A stretch of 38,748 nucleotides of DNA from Acidobacteriota bacterium (GTDB lineage: Bacteria; Acidobacteriota; Blastocatellia; Pyrinomonadales; Pyrinomonadaceae). Of the stretch, positions 36,623 to 38,748 are shown piece by piece. The position numbers were made by a program, and so were the translations under genes. The notes under the pieces were generated by a model. That model saw only the letters and a program-made list of their open reading frames with translations. It was not told the origin of the DNA and searched no databases. The DNA lies in assembly GCA_003223935.1 (NCBI GenBank), contig QHXQ01000071.1, forward strand, positions 1 through 38,748. Reading direction: 5' to 3'. The stretch's first letter is position 1; each line of letters opens with the position of its first letter.

Positions 36623-38593
36623 ATGAACGAAGACAGGCAGCCGCGTAGCTTCTATGAGTTCGGATCATTCGTCATGGACGAGGAACGGCGGCGACTGCTG
36701 CGCGGCGGCGAGACCGTGCCGCTCACAAAAAAAGAGTTCGAGACGCTGTTGATGCTGGTGCGCGGCGGCGGGCGTGTAGTCGAGAAAGATGAATTAATGG
36801 CTGCGGTCTGGCCCGATACGCACGTCGAGGAGGGCAACTTGGCCGTCCACGTCTCGAAGTTGCGCGGCAAGTTGGGCCGGCGCGAGGACGGCGAGCCTTA
36901 CATTGAGACCGAGTCGGGGCATGGCTATCGCTTCACGGCCCTTGTCCGCGAGGTCGAGGATTTCGACCTCGTCATCAGGAAGCGCACACGCTCCCACATC
37001 ATCACGCATGAGATTGAGGAGACGGATGCGCCCGCGCAGGCCGAGCAAGCGGCTGCAATGACGGCGGTGGTCGCGGCGAACAACGGTCATGCGCTGGCGC
37101 TGCCGACCACATCAACCGTTTCAGAGCGACAGCCCTACACGTGGCGCGGCGCGCTCGCTATGGCGGCCGTCGTGGCGTTCGTCGCCGTCGCGCTGGCCGG
37201 AGCGTTCGCTTATCGCAAACATAACGAAGCAAGACAGCCCGCCACGGTCGCGTCGGTTCATTCCATCGCAGTCTTGCCGCTGCGTGCGCTGAACGCGCCG
37301 AGCGAAGACGCCTATCTCGGTCTGGGCATCGCCGACAATCTGGTTTCGCGGCTGGGCAATCAACGCCGCCTCATCGTGAGACCTGTGAGCGCCGTGGCAA
37401 AGTATGAGGGCACGGAACAGGACGCCGCCACCATCGGGCGTGCGTTGCAAGTGGACGCAGTGCTGGAAGGAAATTTTCAGCAGAGCGGCGACCGTGTGCG
37501 TGTCTTCATCCAACTCGTCAACGTGCAGGACGGCGCGGTGCTGTGGGCGCGCATGTTCGACGAGAAGCTGTCGGACACGTTGGCCATACAGGATGCCATC
37601 GCACAACAGATGACGGGCGCGCTCGTCCCGAACCTGAGCGGCGCGGAGCGGCAGCAACTTGCCAAGCGTCCCACTGAGAACGCAGAGGCTTATCAGCTCT
37701 ATCTCAAAGGGCGCTACTTCTGGAACAAGCGCAATGGCGACAACATGGGCAAAGCGGTTGGCTACTTCCAGCAAGCCGTCACGCTCGATCCGAATTTCGC
37801 GCAGGCTTACGTCGGCTTGGCCGACTGCTACGGTACGGGCGCTTGGCCTGCAATTGAAGCGGAGACGGCCGTGCGCCGTGCGCTCGCGCTCGACGACACG
37901 CTCGCGGAAGCGCATGCGTCGTTGGGCTTCATCGAGATGTTCCAACATTGGGATTGGCCGGGCGCGGAGACAGAGTTCCGGCGCGCCATCGAGCTTAACC
38001 CCAACTACGCGACCGCGCATCAGTGGTATGCGACGTGTCTCGAACTGGAGCGCAGATTCGCGGAAGCCGACCGCGAGTTGCAACTCGCGCTTGAGCTTGA
38101 TCCGGTTTCGCTGTCGATCAACACGGACATCTGCGAGCTACGTTTTTTCGCGCACGACTACGACGCGGCCATCAAGCAATGCCGGAAGACGCTGGAGATG
38201 GATGCAAGTTTTGATAACGCGCGGATCACACTATCTGAGATTTACTTTCAGCAAGGGACGGATGGCGCGCCGATGGACGAATACTTTAAGTTCAGGAACA
38301 TCTCTAAAGATCATCCTCACATGAAGGCTTTTGCCGCCGCCGGCACAAAGGGTCTCTTGCGCGCATGGCTCGAAGAGGTGATGGCACATAACGAAGGCCC
38401 GGGGTCTATCGAGGGCATCGCCCGCCGCCATGCCCAACTAGGCGAGCCAGAAGAGACGCTCCGCTGGCTGCGGCGCGGCTACGAACAACACACCTTCTTG
38501 CTCCCTTTCATCAATGCCGAACCGGCCTACGACAACCTCCGCTCAGACCCGCGCTTCGCGGATATCGTGCGCCAGATCGGCCTCGCGCAGTAA
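36623..38593 (+). CDS. Membrane-bound regulator: OmpR/CadC winged helix, TolB-N/FlgO-like domain and TPRs
   Basis: 656 residues. Order: OmpR/PhoB-type winged helix at about 10-110 (VPLTKKEFETLLMLV, EKDELMAAVWPDTHVEEGNL, ESGHGYRFTAL), a linker, one membrane helix at about 178-200 (AMAAVVAFVAVALAGAFAYR), a periplasmic domain with IAVLPLRALNAPSEDAYLGL and VDAVLEGNFQQSGDRVRVFI (213-345), then TPR repeats to the end (AYQLYLKGRYFWNKRNGDNM, KAVGYFQQAVTLDPNFAQAY, ATAHQWYATCLELERRFAEA). This is the CadC-like layout that senses a periplasmic signal and binds DNA from the inner membrane; the family is greatly expanded in Acidobacteria. The A/T-rich spacer at 36566-36605 may hold its promoter. The target genes are unknown. 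Confidence 0.92.
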   Translation: MNEDRQPRSFYEFGSFVMDEERRRLLRGGETVPLTKKEFETLLMLVRGGGRVVEKDELMAAVWPDTHVEEGNLAVHVSKLRGKLGRREDGEPYIETESGHGYRFTALVREVEDFDLVIRKRTRSHIITHEIEETDAPAQAEQAAAMTAVVAANNGHALALPTTSTVSERQPYTWRGALAMAAVVAFVAVALAGAFAYRKHNEARQPATVASVHSIAVLPLRALNAPSEDAYLGLGIADNLVSRLGNQRRLIVRPVSAVAKYEGTEQDAATIGRALQVDAVLEGNFQQSGDRVRVFIQLVNVQDGAVLWARMFDEKLSDTLAIQDAIAQQMTGALVPNLSGAERQQLAKRPTENAEAYQLYLKGRYFWNKRNGDNMGKAVGYFQQAVTLDPNFAQAYVGLADCYGTGAWPAIEAETAVRRALALDDTLAEAHASLGFIEMFQHWDWPGAETEFRRAIELNPNYATAHQWYATCLELERRFAEADRELQLALELDPVSLSINTDICELRFFAHDYDAAIKQCRKTLEMDASFDNARITLSEIYFQQGTDGAPMDEYFKFRNISKDHPHMKAFAAAGTKGLLRAWLEEVMAHNEGPGSIEGIARRHAQLGEPEETLRWLRRGYEQHTFLLPFINAEPAYDNLRSDPRFADIVRQIGLAQ

Positions 38594-38748
38594 GCCTAAT
38601 CAACGACGCGCCAACTGACGCTGCGTGCTCGCCGCACAACGGGCGCGCGGTGTAGGCCGCAAGTTGCCAACGGCGGCCGGTTTACGGTATCGTGCCGCTT
38701 ACTTTAAGCATGAATAAGCGCTTGATTGAGGCGTAGGTTCTAAGGGAT

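Noticed and set aside
38594..38748. A gene or regulatory element in the last 155 bases
   Set aside because: No open frame with a ribosome site and no clear hairpin was seen; a gene may begin beyond the window.

Overview
The window is high-GC bacterial chromosome with mostly short intergenic gaps. Several traits point to an acidobacterium, probably of the Blastocatellia type: a VWFA-related protein of the family enlarged in Acidobacteria, a CadC-type winged-helix/TPR regulator, secreted proteins of acidobacterial style, and proline/threonine-rich linkers. This placement is inferred from protein style and is not backed by any marker-gene comparison.

Layout. 1-1134 (minus strand) is the tRNA-Thr(TGT), tRNA-Tyr, tRNA-Gly, tRNA-Thr(GGT), tuf cluster, in the same order as E. 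coli thrU-tyrU-glyT-thrT-tufB. In this copy the tRNA-Thr(GGT) position is occupied by a low-GC cassette: a 5' tRNA half, an HNH endonuclease gene, a complete tRNA-Thr(GGT) overlapped by the HNH reading frame, and a 3' tRNA half. 1481-7260 carries a secreted FlgT-C-like protein, pgsA, uvrA and a secreted acidobacterial protein. 7291-8810 holds a gmhA interrupted by an in-frame stop and a conserved gene of unknown function. 8929-10863 is a small haem-c protein and an OprO/OprP-like porin. 11209-12595 is a DksA/TraR-type protein and a XerC/D recombinase. 12708-16113 is a VWFA-TonB fusion and trmFO. 16341-17296 has a small acidic protein, a histone-H1-like basic protein and tRNA-Thr(CGT). 17374-20427 has a PfpI/ferritin-like fusion, lexA and a SYLF-domain protein. 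20635-25752 is a copper cluster: Met/His-rich outer-membrane protein, Cys/His-rich secreted protein, cupredoxin and CopA ATPase. 25892-32682 has a small charged protein, a TlpA-like thioredoxin, leuS, a lipoprotein, endonuclease IV and an M19 dipeptidase. 32824-38593 has a 1032-residue surface protein, a small zinc-ribbon protein and a large membrane-bound regulator with TPRs.

Functional links. DNA repair genes recur (uvrA, lexA, nfo) but are not in one operon. The copper genes form a coherent export and periplasmic binding unit, with copA and the cupredoxin overlapping by one base. tRNA genes of three threonine isoacceptors are present, with tuf, trmFO and leuS adding to a translation theme.

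Two structural features stand out. First, the HNH/tRNA-Thr cassette looks like an insertion that split the resident thrT gene and supplied a replacement tRNA. Second, nearly every convergent or minus-strand gene end carries a long, often perfect, inverted repeat; some arms run into the stop codon, arms match within a hairpin but differ between hairpins, and no U-tract follows in the cases checked.
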